From contig NZ_JBHLUN010000005.1 in assembly GCF_042433915.1 (NCBI RefSeq), forward strand, positions 543,540 through 607,539: a DNA stretch of 64,000 bases, read 5' to 3'. Below, one piece after another: positions 24,363 through 33,282 of this stretch. Each line of letters starts with the position of its first letter. Within the stretch, counting starts at the first letter, position 1. The position numbers were made by a program, and so were the translations under genes. The DNA is from Roseomonas elaeocarpi. GTDB lineage: Bacteria > Pseudomonadota > Alphaproteobacteria > Acetobacterales > Acetobacteraceae. A model generated the notes under the pieces. That model searched no databases, was not told the DNA's origin, and was given only the letters and a program-made list of their open reading frames with translations.

Positions 24363-26351
24363 TCACAGGCCCCAGGCGGGCAGCTGGGTGTTGGAACGCC
24401 GCAGGTTGCGGAAGCGCGCCATGGCCCAGAGCGGAAAGAACCGCGCGTAACCGTGGTAGCGAAGGTAGAAGACCCGCGGGAAGCCGCCGCCGGTATAAAC
24501 CTCCTGGTCCCACAGTCCGGTCTCGTCCTGCGCCCGCAGCAGCCAGGTGACGCCGCGCTCCACCGCCGGATCATCGACCCGCCCCGCGGCCATCAGCCCG
24601 AGCAGCGCCCAGGCGGTCTGGCAGGGGTTCGAAGGCGCCGTCTCGTAGCCGCGGTAGTCGAGGCGGTAGCTCTCGCAGCCCTCGCCCCAGCCGCCGTCGC
24701 TATTCTGGATGCTCAGCAGCCACTCCGCGCCGCGCGCCACCGCCGTGTCCTCCGGCCCGAGGCCGGCGGCGGCGAGGCCGCACAAGGCCGACCAGGTGCC
24801 GTAGATGTAGTTCACGCCCCAGCGGCCGAACCAGCTGCCGTCGACCTCCTGATCGCGGCGGAGATACTCCACCGCCGCGCGCATCCGGGGCGAGTCCGGT
24901 GCCTCGCCCAGCTGCGCCAGCATCCCGACGCAGCGGCCCGACACGTCCACCGTGGGCGGGTCCAGCAGCGCCCCGTGGTCGGCGAAGGGGATGTTGTTCA
25001 GGTAGCCGTGGTCGTTGTCGGCATCGAAGGCGCCCCAGCCGCCGTTGCGGCTCTGCATCCCGGCCGTCCATTCGGCGCCGCGCGACACCGCCTCGTCGAA
25101 GCCTTCCAGCCCGAGGCGGCTGCGGGCCCGGTCGATCGCCATCACCACCACGGCGGTGTCGTCCACGTCGGGGTAATGGCCGTTGCGGTACTGGAAGGCC
25201 CAGCCGCCCGGCCGCAGATCGGGGTGCTCCTCGGCCCAGTCACCGCGCAGCTCCAGCTCCTGCAGAGGCTTCAGCCAGCGCAGCCCGCGCTCCACCGATT
25301 TCGCGTGGGTGGCCTCACCGGCTTCCAGCAGGGCATGGCAGGTCAGAGCGGTGTCCCAGACGGGGGACACGCAGGGCTGGCAATAGGCCTCGTCCTGTGC
25401 CTCGCGGATCACCAGCAGCTTCTCGATCGAATGGCGCGCGATGGCGCGGTCGGGATGGTCCTCCCCGTAGCCCAGCGCGTCGAACATCATCACGGAGTTC
25501 GCCATGGCCGGGTAGATCGCGCCCAGCCCGTCCTCGCCGTTCAGCCGCTCCCGCACGAAATTCTCGCACCAGGCGATCGCGCGCTCCCGCGCGTTGCGCG
25601 GCCAGAGCGGCTCGGCACCCTTGAGCACCGCGTCCAGACCGTTGAAGAACAACGCCCAGCCGGCCTTGCGGTGCGAGAGCTGTCGCTGCCCGCGCCGAGT
25701 CTTGGGCAGGAACAGCTCTTGGATCGTCACCCCGCGCGGGTTGCGGGCCCGGACCTGCTTGGCCTGCAGCACCAGCAGCGGCACCAGCACGGTGCGCGCC
25801 CAGTAGCTCATCTTGCTCAGGTGAACCGGGAACCAGCGCGGCAGCAGCACCATCTCGACCGGCATATTGGGCACGCTCTTCCACGGCACCTCGCCGTAGA
25901 GGGCCAGCAGGATGCGGGTGAAGACGTTGCTCGCCCCGGCGCCGCCGGCCGCCAGGATCGCCTCGCGCGCGCGGACCATGTGCGGCGCCCCGGTGCTGTC
26001 GCCGATCATCTTCAGCGCGAAATAGGCCTTCACCGAGGCGCTGATATCGAAGGCGCCGCCGTGGAACAGCGGCCAGCCGCCATGCGCGCCCTGGATGCGG
26101 CGGAGGTAGTTGCCGATGCGGCGTTCCAGCACGAGGTCGTCGGGTTCGGCCAGGTGCTGGCGCAGCAGGATGTACTCGGCCGGGATGGTGGCGTCGGCCT
26201 CGAGCTCGAAGACCCAGTGCCCATCCTCGCGCTGGAGTCGCTTCAGCGCCTCCGCCGCGCGGTGAACGCCGGCCTCGATCCCTGCCAGCGGGTCGGCACC
26301 GGTCATGTTGCCGGTTTCCAGCCTCGTCGGTTCAGCCGAAGCATCGAACAT
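24363..26351 (-). CDS. shc: squalene-hopene cyclase
   Basis: Monotopic membrane cyclase converting squalene into hopene or hopanol. The 662-aa product has the catalytic DxDD motif DVDD at 395-398 and several QW repeats, for example QSRNGGWGAFD, QNSDGGWGEG and QDETGLWDQE, which tie the two alpha-barrel domains. FNGLDAVLKG and the CQPCVSPVWDTALT region also match. The ATG at 26351 gives a 15-residue lead; Met16 is another possible start. It follows hpnE by 12 bp and overlaps hpnG by 4 bp. It is the central enzyme of the locus. Confidence 0.97.
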   Translation of the reverse strand: MFDASAEPTRLETGNMTGADPLAGIEAGVHRAAEALKRLQREDGHWVFELEADATIPAEYILLRQHLAEPDDLVLERRIGNYLRRIQGAHGGWPLFHGGAFDISASVKAYFALKMIGDSTGAPHMVRAREAILAAGGAGASNVFTRILLALYGEVPWKSVPNMPVEMVLLPRWFPVHLSKMSYWARTVLVPLLVLQAKQVRARNPRGVTIQELFLPKTRRGQRQLSHRKAGWALFFNGLDAVLKGAEPLWPRNARERAIAWCENFVRERLNGEDGLGAIYPAMANSVMMFDALGYGEDHPDRAIARHSIEKLLVIREAQDEAYCQPCVSPVWDTALTCHALLEAGEATHAKSVERGLRWLKPLQELELRGDWAEEHPDLRPGGWAFQYRNGHYPDVDDTAVVVMAIDRARSRLGLEGFDEAVSRGAEWTAGMQSRNGGWGAFDADNDHGYLNNIPFADHGALLDPPTVDVSGRCVGMLAQLGEAPDSPRMRAAVEYLRRDQEVDGSWFGRWGVNYIYGTWSALCGLAAAGLGPEDTAVARGAEWLLSIQNSDGGWGEGCESYRLDYRGYETAPSNPCQTAWALLGLMAAGRVDDPAVERGVTWLLRAQDETGLWDQEVYTGGGFPRVFYLRYHGYARFFPLWAMARFRNLRRSNTQLPAWGL

Positions 26352-26363
26352 CGTCGAACAGTC

Positions 26364-27611
26364 CTAGTTCCTGCGGAGGGCGGCCGCCAGGGCCGCCGCC
26401 GTTTCGCCGGAGCGCAGCGCGCCCTCGATCGTGGAAGGTAGCCCCGTATCGGTCCAATCGCCGGCGAGGAACAGGTTTCTCCACAGGGTGCGGGCGGATG
26501 GCCGCCTTGCGGCCTGCGCAGGCGTGGCCGCGAAGGTCGCCCGTTTCTCCCGCACGATGCGGTACGGGGGCAGGGGATCGCTCAACCCGTGCAGCCGCGC
26601 GACCTCGCCCCAGATGCGCGCGGCCAGCGTCGCCGCGTCCTCCTCCAGCAGGTGATCCGCAGCGCTCACCGTCACCGAGAAGCGGTCGGCAAAGGCAAAG
26701 ACCCATTCCGCCGTGCCGCCCACCACCCCGATCATCGCCGTGGCGCCGGCGGGCGGGGCGAGGGCGAAATGCGCGTTGACGATCGCCCGGTGGTCGTCGG
26801 GCACGGTGAGGTCCGGCACCAGCTCCGCCGCCACCCAGGCGGGCAGGGCGAGCACCACCGGCTCCTCCGGTGCCACCGCCACGACGCCGTCGGCGAAGTG
26901 CAGCGCGCTGACCACGTCGCCCGCGAACTCGATCCGCCGCAACCGCCGGCCGAGCCGCGGCGCCGCACCACCGGCCGTGAGCCGTTCCACCGCAGGCTCC
27001 ACGAAGGCCGCCGCCAGCGTCGGCGAGGCGATCCGCGGCCGGCAGGCGTCGGAGCCCATCGCCAGGCTCTCACGCACCACCGCGCCTGCAAGGTCGGCTG
27101 AGCCTTCTTCCGCCCTTGTGTTCAGCACCGCCACCAGGAAAGGCTCGATCAGCCGCTCCCACAGCGCGCCGCGCGTGGGCATCACCGCGTCGATCCGCCG
27201 GCCCGGATGGCGGCGGGTCAGCGCCACCAGCGACAGGTAGTCCCGCACCCGCGTTCCCGGCACCCGTCTCCCCGGCACCAGCACCCACCAGGGCAGGCGC
27301 CCGCGGTTGGGCCGCACCGTCCAGCGCGCGCCGTCGCGCAGGTCGGCGAAGTGGAACTCCGCCTCCAGCGGCCCGATCAGCCGCTCGCTGGCGCCGATCG
27401 CCTTCAGGTAGCGCCCCACCGCCGCGTTGCCCGACAGCACCAGGTGGTTGCCGTTGTCGATCACCATGCCGAGCTGCGGGTCCCGGTAGGACCGGCACCG
27501 CCCGCCCGCCTGGGCGGCAGCCTCGGACAGCTCGACCGGCAGGCCGGCCGCCAGCAGCCGCACCGCCGCCGACAGCCCCGCCAGCCCGGCGCCGAGGACG
27601 TGCGCCGTCAC
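26364..27611 (-). CDS. hpnE: hydroxysqualene dehydroxylase HpnE (FAD-dependent)
   Basis: FAD amine-oxidase-like enzyme that reduces hydroxysqualene to squalene in the three-step HpnCDE route. The 415-aa product has the dinucleotide motif VLGAGLAGLSAAVRLL at residues 5-20, then AGGRCRSYRD and the C-terminal FAD motif LFLAGDWTDTGLPSTIEGALRSGETAA (two halves). The ATG at 27611 overlaps the hpnD stop by 4 bp. HpnCDE replace the single squalene synthase of eukaryotes. Confidence 0.93.
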   Translation of the reverse strand: MTAHVLGAGLAGLSAAVRLLAAGLPVELSEAAAQAGGRCRSYRDPQLGMVIDNGNHLVLSGNAAVGRYLKAIGASERLIGPLEAEFHFADLRDGARWTVRPNRGRLPWWVLVPGRRVPGTRVRDYLSLVALTRRHPGRRIDAVMPTRGALWERLIEPFLVAVLNTRAEEGSADLAGAVVRESLAMGSDACRPRIASPTLAAAFVEPAVERLTAGGAAPRLGRRLRRIEFAGDVVSALHFADGVVAVAPEEPVVLALPAWVAAELVPDLTVPDDHRAIVNAHFALAPPAGATAMIGVVGGTAEWVFAFADRFSVTVSAADHLLEEDAATLAARIWGEVARLHGLSDPLPPYRIVREKRATFAATPAQAARRPSARTLWRNLFLAGDWTDTGLPSTIEGALRSGETAAALAAALRRN

Positions 27612-28471
27612 CGTCGCAGGCCCTCGCCGAGGCCGTGGCGCAGGATCAGCCAGAACAGCAGCGGCTTGCCGATCCGGACGCGGTGGCGCGGCGGGGCCCA
27701 GCCCTGCACCTCCATGCGGTCGAGAATGCGGCGGTACACCTCGGCCATGAGCCTCGGCGCCAGCAGCCGGCCCCTGGGTCGCGAGTCCAGGATCGCGTCG
27801 GCACGGCGGAAGTGCTCGCGCGCCTGCGCCGCCACCGCGCGGCAGGCCGCATCCAGGCGCCGGTCCGCCGCCACGGCGGCCGGGTCGTCCCCGGTGATGC
27901 CAGCGGCCAGCAGCGCCTCGCGCGGCAGGTACAGCCGGCCGATCGCCGCGTCCTCGTCGATGTCGCGCAGGATGTTGGTCAGCTGCAGCGCTCGCCCGAG
28001 ATGGTGCGCCAGCCCTTCGCCGGGCGCTTCCTCCATGCCGAAGATCCGCACCGACAGGCGGCCCACCGCGCTCGCCACCCGGTCGCAGTACAGGTCCAGC
28101 GTGGCCGCGTCGGGGGCGCGGATGTCGCGCTCCACATCCATGGCCATGCCGTCCACCACGGCCAGGAAGTCCTCCTGCCGCAGGCCCCAGCGCCGCACCG
28201 CCTCCGCCAGGAAGGCGGCGCGCCCCGCCGGCATGCCCGCAAACAGCGCCGCCAGGTCCACGCGCCAGCCTTCGAGCTCCACCGCCCGGGCCGCGCGCGG
28301 GCGGCTGCCGTCGTCGGCGATGTCGTCCACCTGCCGGCAGAAGCTGTAGATCGCGAACATGCCCGCCCGCTCGGCCGGCGGCATCAGCCGCATCGCGGCG
28401 TAGAAGGAACTGCCGGAGACCTGCTTCTCCAGCGCCGCCTGATCCGGCGCCGTCGCCGTTGCCACCGTCAT
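27608..28471 (-). CDS. hpnD: presqualene diphosphate synthase HpnD
   Basis: Trans-isoprenyl diphosphate synthase (squalene/phytoene synthase fold) that joins two farnesyl diphosphates to presqualene diphosphate. 287 aa. The first aspartate-rich motif is VDDIADD at residues 48-54 and the second is LTNILRDIDED; DRVASAVGRLSVRIFG lies between. The ATG at 28471 overlaps the hpnC stop codon as ATGA. The frame stays open upstream through hpnC in another phase, which is not coding. Confidence 0.93.
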   Translation of the reverse strand: MTVATATAPDQAALEKQVSGSSFYAAMRLMPPAERAGMFAIYSFCRQVDDIADDGSRPRAARAVELEGWRVDLAALFAGMPAGRAAFLAEAVRRWGLRQEDFLAVVDGMAMDVERDIRAPDAATLDLYCDRVASAVGRLSVRIFGMEEAPGEGLAHHLGRALQLTNILRDIDEDAAIGRLYLPREALLAAGITGDDPAAVAADRRLDAACRAVAAQAREHFRRADAILDSRPRGRLLAPRLMAEVYRRILDRMEVQGWAPPRHRVRIGKPLLFWLILRHGLGEGLRR

Positions 28472-29352
28472 CCGCGCGTCCCCGCCGCCAGCGCGGCCCC
28501 CGTCTTCCGTCGCCCGAGCCGCCCCGGCAGCGCCGACAGGGCTGCCAGCATTGCCAGGCTCAGCGCCTCGCCCTTGCGGTGATGCACCCGGTCGCGGAGC
28601 GGGTCGCGCACCAGCAGCCGCCCGTTGAGGCTTTCCGCCAGCCGTTGAATCACCGCCACCTCCAGCGCGAGGCGCAGGTCGTCGATCCCGCGCGAGAAGG
28701 GCCGCGACCGGTCGAGCAGCCCCGCCGTCCGCCGCGCCAGCCCCGCGATCACGCCGCGCAGCGCCGGCGAGGCGCGCTCCGCCGCCAGGCTTTCCACGCC
28801 GATCCCGGCTTCGGTCAGTGCGTCCTCGGGGATGTAGACCCGGTCCAGCGCGCGGTAATCCTTGGCGCAGTCCTGCAGGTGGTTGATGACCTGCAGCGCG
28901 TCGCACAGCGCGTCGTTCATCGGCCAGATCGCCGGCGACTCGCCGTGGACGTCGAGCACGAAGCGCCCGACCGGCGTGGCGGAATAGCGGCAGTAGCGCA
29001 GCAGGTCCTCCCAGTCGCGGTAGCGCCGCTTGGTCACGTCCTGCCGGAAGGCGGTGAGCAGATCGTGCCCGTGCTGCTCGGTCAGCCCGCGCTCCCGCAG
29101 CACCAGGTGCAGGGCCCAGCCCTCCGTCGCCGCCGCGCGGTCGCCGCGCAAGCCCCGCTCCAGCGCGTCGAGCTGGGCGAATTTGTCCTCCGGCAGCGCC
29201 GAGGCATGGTCGGCCACATCGTCGGCCGCGCGGGCGAAACGGTAGAAAGCCATGATCGGCGCCCGGTGGCGCGCGCTTACCAGTCGGGAGGCGACGGGGA
29301 AGTTCTCGTCCTCGTGCCCCTTGCCGGAGGCGAGTTCGGCCGCGCCGCTCAT
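28468..29352 (-). CDS. hpnC: hydroxysqualene synthase HpnC
   Basis: Second squalene-synthase-fold enzyme; it converts presqualene diphosphate to hydroxysqualene. 294 aa. The aspartate motifs are AADDVADH (DDVAD at 44-48) and LQDCAKDYR, with SARHRAPIMAFYRFARA in front. The C-terminal end is basic and low complexity. The ATG at 29352 overlaps the hpnB stop by 4 bp. Position and motifs agree with HpnC of other hopanoid producers. Confidence 0.93.
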   Translation of the reverse strand: MSGAAELASGKGHEDENFPVASRLVSARHRAPIMAFYRFARAADDVADHASALPEDKFAQLDALERGLRGDRAAATEGWALHLVLRERGLTEQHGHDLLTAFRQDVTKRRYRDWEDLLRYCRYSATPVGRFVLDVHGESPAIWPMNDALCDALQVINHLQDCAKDYRALDRVYIPEDALTEAGIGVESLAAERASPALRGVIAGLARRTAGLLDRSRPFSRGIDDLRLALEVAVIQRLAESLNGRLLVRDPLRDRVHHRKGEALSLAMLAALSALPGRLGRRKTGAALAAGTRG

Positions 29353-30803
29353 GCCCGCAACCCTTCGCCACCGGGCGCCCCCGCGGGTGCCGGGCCGTGC
29401 CCCTGCGCCGGGCCAGGTCCGGGGGCGTCCCTTGGGTCGTTCCGCATATCCGTCTCCGTACCGCCAGGGACCGCGGCACCGTTGTTCTGGAGCAGCCCGC
29501 CGGGCGCGTCGTGGCGGGTTTTCGCCGGCAGCCGGCCCACGGCCGCGGGCTGAACAGTTGCCGGAGCCGCCTGCACCGGCGTGAGCCCGGCCTCGCCAGC
29601 CCCGGCCAGCGCCTGCGATCGCCCCTTCCACATGCCGCCCCGCCCGCGCCAAACATCCACCGCCGAGCGGAGGGTGAACACCGTGTAGGTCGCCCCGATC
29701 ACCGGCAGCGCCGGCGCCCAGAGCCGCGATACGCCGTAGAAGCCGAGGATCGGCGCGAAGCTCACGGTCATCATCGCCCAGGCCACCCAGCCGGCCACGG
29801 CTGCCCAGCCGTGGCCGAAGATCGCGAAGCCCACCGGCAGGAGGTAGGTCACCACCATCCCGACCACGGTGCCGAGCAGCAGCACCGGCGAGTAGCCGAG
29901 CTGCGCGTAGGCGGATCGCGACACCATCCGCCCGATCTCCGCCACGGTGCGGTAGGGGCGCAGGCTGTGGGCGCGATGCGTCAGGCTCAGCCGGATCGGC
30001 CCCTGCGCCTTAAGGCGCCGCCCCAGTGCGCAGTCGTCGATGATCTCGTGCCGGATCGAGGCGATGCCGCCCGCCGCCTCCAGCGCCGTGCGGCGCACCA
30101 GCATGCAGCCGCCGGCCGCCGCCGCGACGCGGCTGTTGTCGCGCGACACCCAGCGGAAGGGGTAGAGCATCTGGAAGAAGAACACGAAGGCCGGGATCAG
30201 GAAGCGTTCCGCCGCGTTGGAGCAGCTCAGCTCCGCCATCAGCGACACCAGGGCGCAGCGGCCCCGTTCCGCCCTGCTGACCAGGGCGCGGAGGTTCGCC
30301 GGCGCGTGGCCGATATCGGCATCGGTGAGCAGCAGGTAGTCCGGTGGCGCCCCGTCGCCACCCGTCTGCCCGCCATCTCCGATGGGCCGCCCCGATGCCT
30401 CGCCCGGCGCGGCGCCGCCGCTGGCCCGCTCGATCCCCTGCCGCATGGCCCAGAGCTTGCCGGTCCAGCCCGGCGGCAGCGGCGCGCCGGACAGCACCTC
30501 CAGCCGCTCCGCCGCACCCGGCAGGGCACGCGCCACCGCGGCGGTGCCGTCGCTGCTGTTGTCATCCACCAGCACCACACGGAAGGGGCCGGGATAATCC
30601 TGCGCCAGCAGGCTGCCGACCGAGCGCGCGATCACGTCCGCCTCGTCGCGCGCCGGCACCACCGCCACCACCGAGGGCCAGCGGGACGGGGCAGGGGCCT
30701 CGTCCCGGTCGTCGCGGTCGAGCGCCCGCCAGAAGCCGCCGCGGCCCAGCAGCATCACCAGCCAGATCGCCACCGGCAGCAGCGCGAGGAGCAGCCAGCT
30801 CAT
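29349..30803 (-). CDS. hpnB: hopanoid-locus family 2 glycosyltransferase HpnB, with C-terminal extension
   Basis: Membrane glycosyltransferase of family GT2 encoded in most hpn loci; its acceptor is not settled. An N-terminal helix (1-20) is followed by a GT-A domain with VVPARDEADVIARSV and VVLVDDNSSDG, the DxD motif at 161-163 (TDADI) and IDDCALGRRLK, then three or four C-terminal membrane helices (300-385). Two oddities are a Gly-rich insert (about 129-155) inside the GT-A fold and an 89-residue low-complexity Pro/Gly/Ala tail (396-484) beyond the usual end. It overlaps hpnA and hpnC by 4 bp each. Confidence 0.9.
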   Translation of the reverse strand: MSWLLLALLPVAIWLVMLLGRGGFWRALDRDDRDEAPAPSRWPSVVAVVPARDEADVIARSVGSLLAQDYPGPFRVVLVDDNSSDGTAAVARALPGAAERLEVLSGAPLPPGWTGKLWAMRQGIERASGGAAPGEASGRPIGDGGQTGGDGAPPDYLLLTDADIGHAPANLRALVSRAERGRCALVSLMAELSCSNAAERFLIPAFVFFFQMLYPFRWVSRDNSRVAAAAGGCMLVRRTALEAAGGIASIRHEIIDDCALGRRLKAQGPIRLSLTHRAHSLRPYRTVAEIGRMVSRSAYAQLGYSPVLLLGTVVGMVVTYLLPVGFAIFGHGWAAVAGWVAWAMMTVSFAPILGFYGVSRLWAPALPVIGATYTVFTLRSAVDVWRGRGGMWKGRSQALAGAGEAGLTPVQAAPATVQPAAVGRLPAKTRHDAPGGLLQNNGAAVPGGTETDMRNDPRDAPGPGPAQGHGPAPAGAPGGEGLRA

Positions 30804-31807
30804 GGGCGGATCATCCCCGCCTCACGGAACCAGCCCAGCGCGTCGCGAACCCCCTCCTGCCAGGGCCGATAGCTGTAGCCGAGTTCCCGCTCCGCCCGGG
30901 CGGAGGTGAAGAACATCCGATAGCGCGACATCCGCAGCGCATCCGCTGTCAGCAGCGGCTCTCGCCCCGTCACCCGTGCCGCGGCCTGCATCGCCCAGGC
31001 CACCGGAAACAGCGGCGCGCGCGGCAGGCTGACGCGTGGCGGCCGACGGTTGGTCATGGCGGCGATGGCGGTCAGCATCTCGCGCAGGGTCACGTTCTCG
31101 CCGCCCAGAATGTAGCGCCGGCCGACCTCGCCGCGCTCGAAGGCCAGCAGGTGACCGGCCGCGATGTCGTCCACGTGCGCGAGGTTCAGGCCGGTGTCCA
31201 CGAAGGCCGGCACCTTGCCCAGCGCCGCGTCCAGGATCACCCGCCCCGTGGGCGTCGGCCGGATGTCGCGCGGCCCGATCGGGGTGGACGGGTTCACGAT
31301 CACCGCCGGCAAACCGTCGCGGAGCACCATCTCCTCCACCGCGCGCTCGGCGATGGTCTTGGAGCGCTTGTACACGCCGATCGTCTCGTCCGGGCGCGAC
31401 GGCGCGTCCTCGTCCACCGGCGCGGTGGCACCCTTGACCCGCAGCGTCGCCACGCTGCTGGTATAGACGACGCGCCGCACCCCGGCGTCGAGCGCCGCAC
31501 CCATCAGGTTGCGCGTCCCCTCGACGTTGCCGCGCAGGATCTCGTTCGGGTCAGGTGCCCAGAGGCGGTAATCCGCCGCGACGTGGAACATCGCGTCCGC
31601 CCCGGCCACCGCGGGGCGCAGCGAGTTCGCGTCGCGCAGGTCCCCGACCACGATCTCGCACGGCAGGCCCTCGAGGTTGCCGCGCGGGCTGCTGGGCCGC
31701 ACCAGCACCCGCAGCCGCAGGCCGCGCGCCAGCAGCGCCCGTGCCACGGCGGAACCCAGGAAGCCCGAGGCGCCGGTCACCAGCACCGTGTCGCCCGGGC
31801 TCAGCAC
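30800..31807 (-). CDS. hpnA: hopanoid-associated sugar epimerase HpnA
   Basis: NAD-dependent epimerase/dehydratase (extended SDR), 335 aa, first enzyme gene of the operon. The Rossmann motif is VLVTGASGFLGSAVARAL, followed by HVAADYRLWAPDP, the YxxxK pair in GVYKRSKTIAE and VNPSTPIGPRDIRPTPTG. I chose the GTG at 31807, which has GGAG 6 nt in front and starts where the family does; the frame is open upstream with arginine-rich noise. It probably prepares or modifies a sugar or polyol group for hopanoid side chains. It overlaps hpnB by 4 bp. Confidence 0.92.
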   Translation of the reverse strand: MLSPGDTVLVTGASGFLGSAVARALLARGLRLRVLVRPSSPRGNLEGLPCEIVVGDLRDANSLRPAVAGADAMFHVAADYRLWAPDPNEILRGNVEGTRNLMGAALDAGVRRVVYTSSVATLRVKGATAPVDEDAPSRPDETIGVYKRSKTIAERAVEEMVLRDGLPAVIVNPSTPIGPRDIRPTPTGRVILDAALGKVPAFVDTGLNLAHVDDIAAGHLLAFERGEVGRRYILGGENVTLREMLTAIAAMTNRRPPRVSLPRAPLFPVAWAMQAAARVTGREPLLTADALRMSRYRMFFTSARAERELGYSYRPWQEGVRDALGWFREAGMIRP

Positions 31808-32006
31808 GTTCCGCTCCAGCACCTGCCGTATGTCCTCCGCCGCTTCCCGACCATCGCAGCCCGCATGGCGCCGGGCGGCGCATGATGGGGCGGGAGGCGA
31901 TACCGTGCCCGGCCGTCGCCGGAAAGGGCTGGCGGGTGACAGGCCACGCACGAAGCAGCGGGCGACCGCCCCTGACCCGGCAATTCCGCGCCGGCGGGGC
32001 GGGCGC

Positions 32007-32222
32007 TCACTGACGCGGCGTCAGCTCTTCCCGCGCCCGGAGGATGCGTGCGGGCAGGTCGCCACCGGCGGCCTCGATCAGCTCCGCTTCCTCGACACCC
32101 TCGTCCAGAGCGTCCTCGACGCAGCGCAGCGCCAGGCTCCGCGCCGCCGCCAGGTCGGTGGGCAGCAGCGCCGCCTCGTCCACGTTCTCTTCCAGCCAGT
32201 CCTCCAGGAACTCGCTGGCCAT
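32007..32222 (-). CDS. small acidic hypothetical protein, 71 aa
   Basis: Unrecognised. Strongly acidic and helical (EFLEDWLEENVDEAALLPTD, then VEDALDEGVEEAELIEAAGG). It ends in LTPRQ. The ATG at 32222 has GGAGG with good spacing; an ATG at 32234 with GAGGTGA is an alternative giving four more residues. It lies 199 bp upstream of hpnA on the same strand and may share its transcript, but nothing ties it to hopanoids. Confidence 0.6.
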   Translation of the reverse strand: MASEFLEDWLEENVDEAALLPTDLAAARSLALRCVEDALDEGVEEAELIEAAGGDLPARILRAREELTPRQ

Positions 32223-32661
32223 TCCGGCCTCCATGCCGCTCACCTCTGAACCTGACACTGAACTGTTGCGCCGCTCGCCGAGCATGCGGGACGCGAACGG
32301 CGCGCAGGATAACGCAAGGCTTCTGCCGGAGGAGCAGGGGAGGACAGCGAGTGCCGATCAACTCCTGCCCAGCCCCCTGCGGGCCGGCGGTTCACCGTGC
32401 CCCGATGTCGGCCCGAAGGGCCGGTGGGCCTCGCGTCCGGAACCCTCACCGATGTTCGTTCCGGGCCGGAAAACATGCGGGCCGCCACCGGGCAGCCGCT
32501 TACAAAAGGACCACCGCGATCCCATGTAGTGCCGGTCAGTCTCGTCGTGCCGGCCTGTTCTCCTTGCTCCACTGAGCGTCGAGCTCGGTGTCCGTCTCTC
32601 TCGATGCCGATCCGGTTCGCATGTCGCGCCCCGGACACCGTCGAAAAAACGGAACACCATC
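32223..32661. other. intergenic region and probable long leader of the cold-shock gene
   Basis: 439 bp without a gene I can support. The right part (about 32470-32661) is less GC-rich and T/C-rich, as expected of a structured 5' leader of a cspA-type gene. The sequence before the ATG (AAAAAACGGAACACCATC) is A-rich with a weak ribosome site. No single promoter stands out. Confidence 0.4.
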
Positions 32662-32868
32662 ATGCCCACCGGCACCGTCAAGTGGTTCAACAGCACCAAG
32701 GGCTTCGGTTTCATCCAGCCGGATGACAACTCGAAGGACGTCTTCCTGCACATCTCCGACGTGCAGCGCGCCGGCATCCAGGAGCCCCGCGAGGGCGACA
32801 AGCTCGAGTACGAGCTGGTGCAGGGCCAGCAGGGCCGCGTTTCCGCCGGCAACCTCCGCGCGGGGTAA
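32662..32868 (+). CDS. CspA-family cold-shock protein
   Basis: Single cold-shock domain, 68 aa, an RNA chaperone that melts structure in mRNA. It starts TGTVKWFNSTKGFGFIQP, with RNP1 in KGFGFIQP and RNP2 in VFLHIS, then GDKLEYELVQGQQGRVSAGN. A hairpin lies right after the stop. The long leader in front suggests post-transcriptional control. It begins a small plus-strand cluster with two small proteins. Confidence 0.95.
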   Translation: MPTGTVKWFNSTKGFGFIQPDDNSKDVFLHISDVQRAGIQEPREGDKLEYELVQGQQGRVSAGNLRAG

Positions 32869-32873
32869 CGGTC

Positions 32874-32897
32874 CGGGGAGGTCCAACCACCTCCCCG
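32874..32897 (+). terminator. hairpin after the cold-shock gene
   Basis: CGGGGAGGT (32874-32882) and ACCTCCCCG (32889-32897) form a 9-bp stem with a 6-nt loop six bases after the stop codon. No T-run follows, so termination may be partial. Confidence 0.45.
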
Positions 32898-33003
32898 ATC
32901 CAGGCGGGTGGCCTTGCGCCGCCCGCCCGTTCCGGATCGCCTCGCCCTGCGTCGGGAGCATCCGGCTCTTCCAGGCGGGTCCGAACGACCCGGAAGGACG
33001 ACC

Positions 33004-33234
33004 ATGGCCAGCCACAGTTTCCAGATCGGCGATCAGGTCGAGCTGGTACCCAACTTGTTCAGCGCGCGCGGGGCGGAGGGCCACTACACCGTGACCCGCC
33101 TCCTGCCGAACGACTCGCCTGACCGCGAATACCGCGTCCGGCTGGGCCATGACGGGCAGGAGCGCGTCGTGCGCGAAAGCGAGATGCGCCTGAGCACAAC
33201 CAGTGTTCTCGGACGGAACGCCGCGCGCGACTGA
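33004..33234 (+). CDS. small basic hypothetical protein, 76 aa
   Basis: Unrecognised. A compact beta-rich protein: FQIGDQVELVPNLFSARGA, EGHYTVTRLLPNDSPDREYR, then GQERVVRESEMRL. This looks like an SH3-like or Tudor-type small barrel; similar small proteins (GD-V ... YxVxRLLP ... RVVRESxL) occur in alphaproteobacteria. GGAAGGA stands in front of the ATG. It lies downstream of the cold-shock gene. Confidence 0.65.
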   Translation: MASHSFQIGDQVELVPNLFSARGAEGHYTVTRLLPNDSPDREYRVRLGHDGQERVVRESEMRLSTTSVLGRNAARD

Positions 33235-33282
33235 CGCCGCCCGGTTGCCGCCTTTTCTTTCCTCGTCCGCAAGGTAGAGCCC

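Noticed and set aside
24366..24513. A longer HpnG starting at 24513
   Set aside because: The upstream 49 codons read shc in another phase; the GTG at 24366 overlaps the shc stop and begins where the family starts.
27608..29656. A fused hpnC-hpnD-like protein of 682 codons
   Set aside because: The extra N-terminal part is hpnC read in another phase; HpnD and HpnC each have their own starts and the ATGA overlap.
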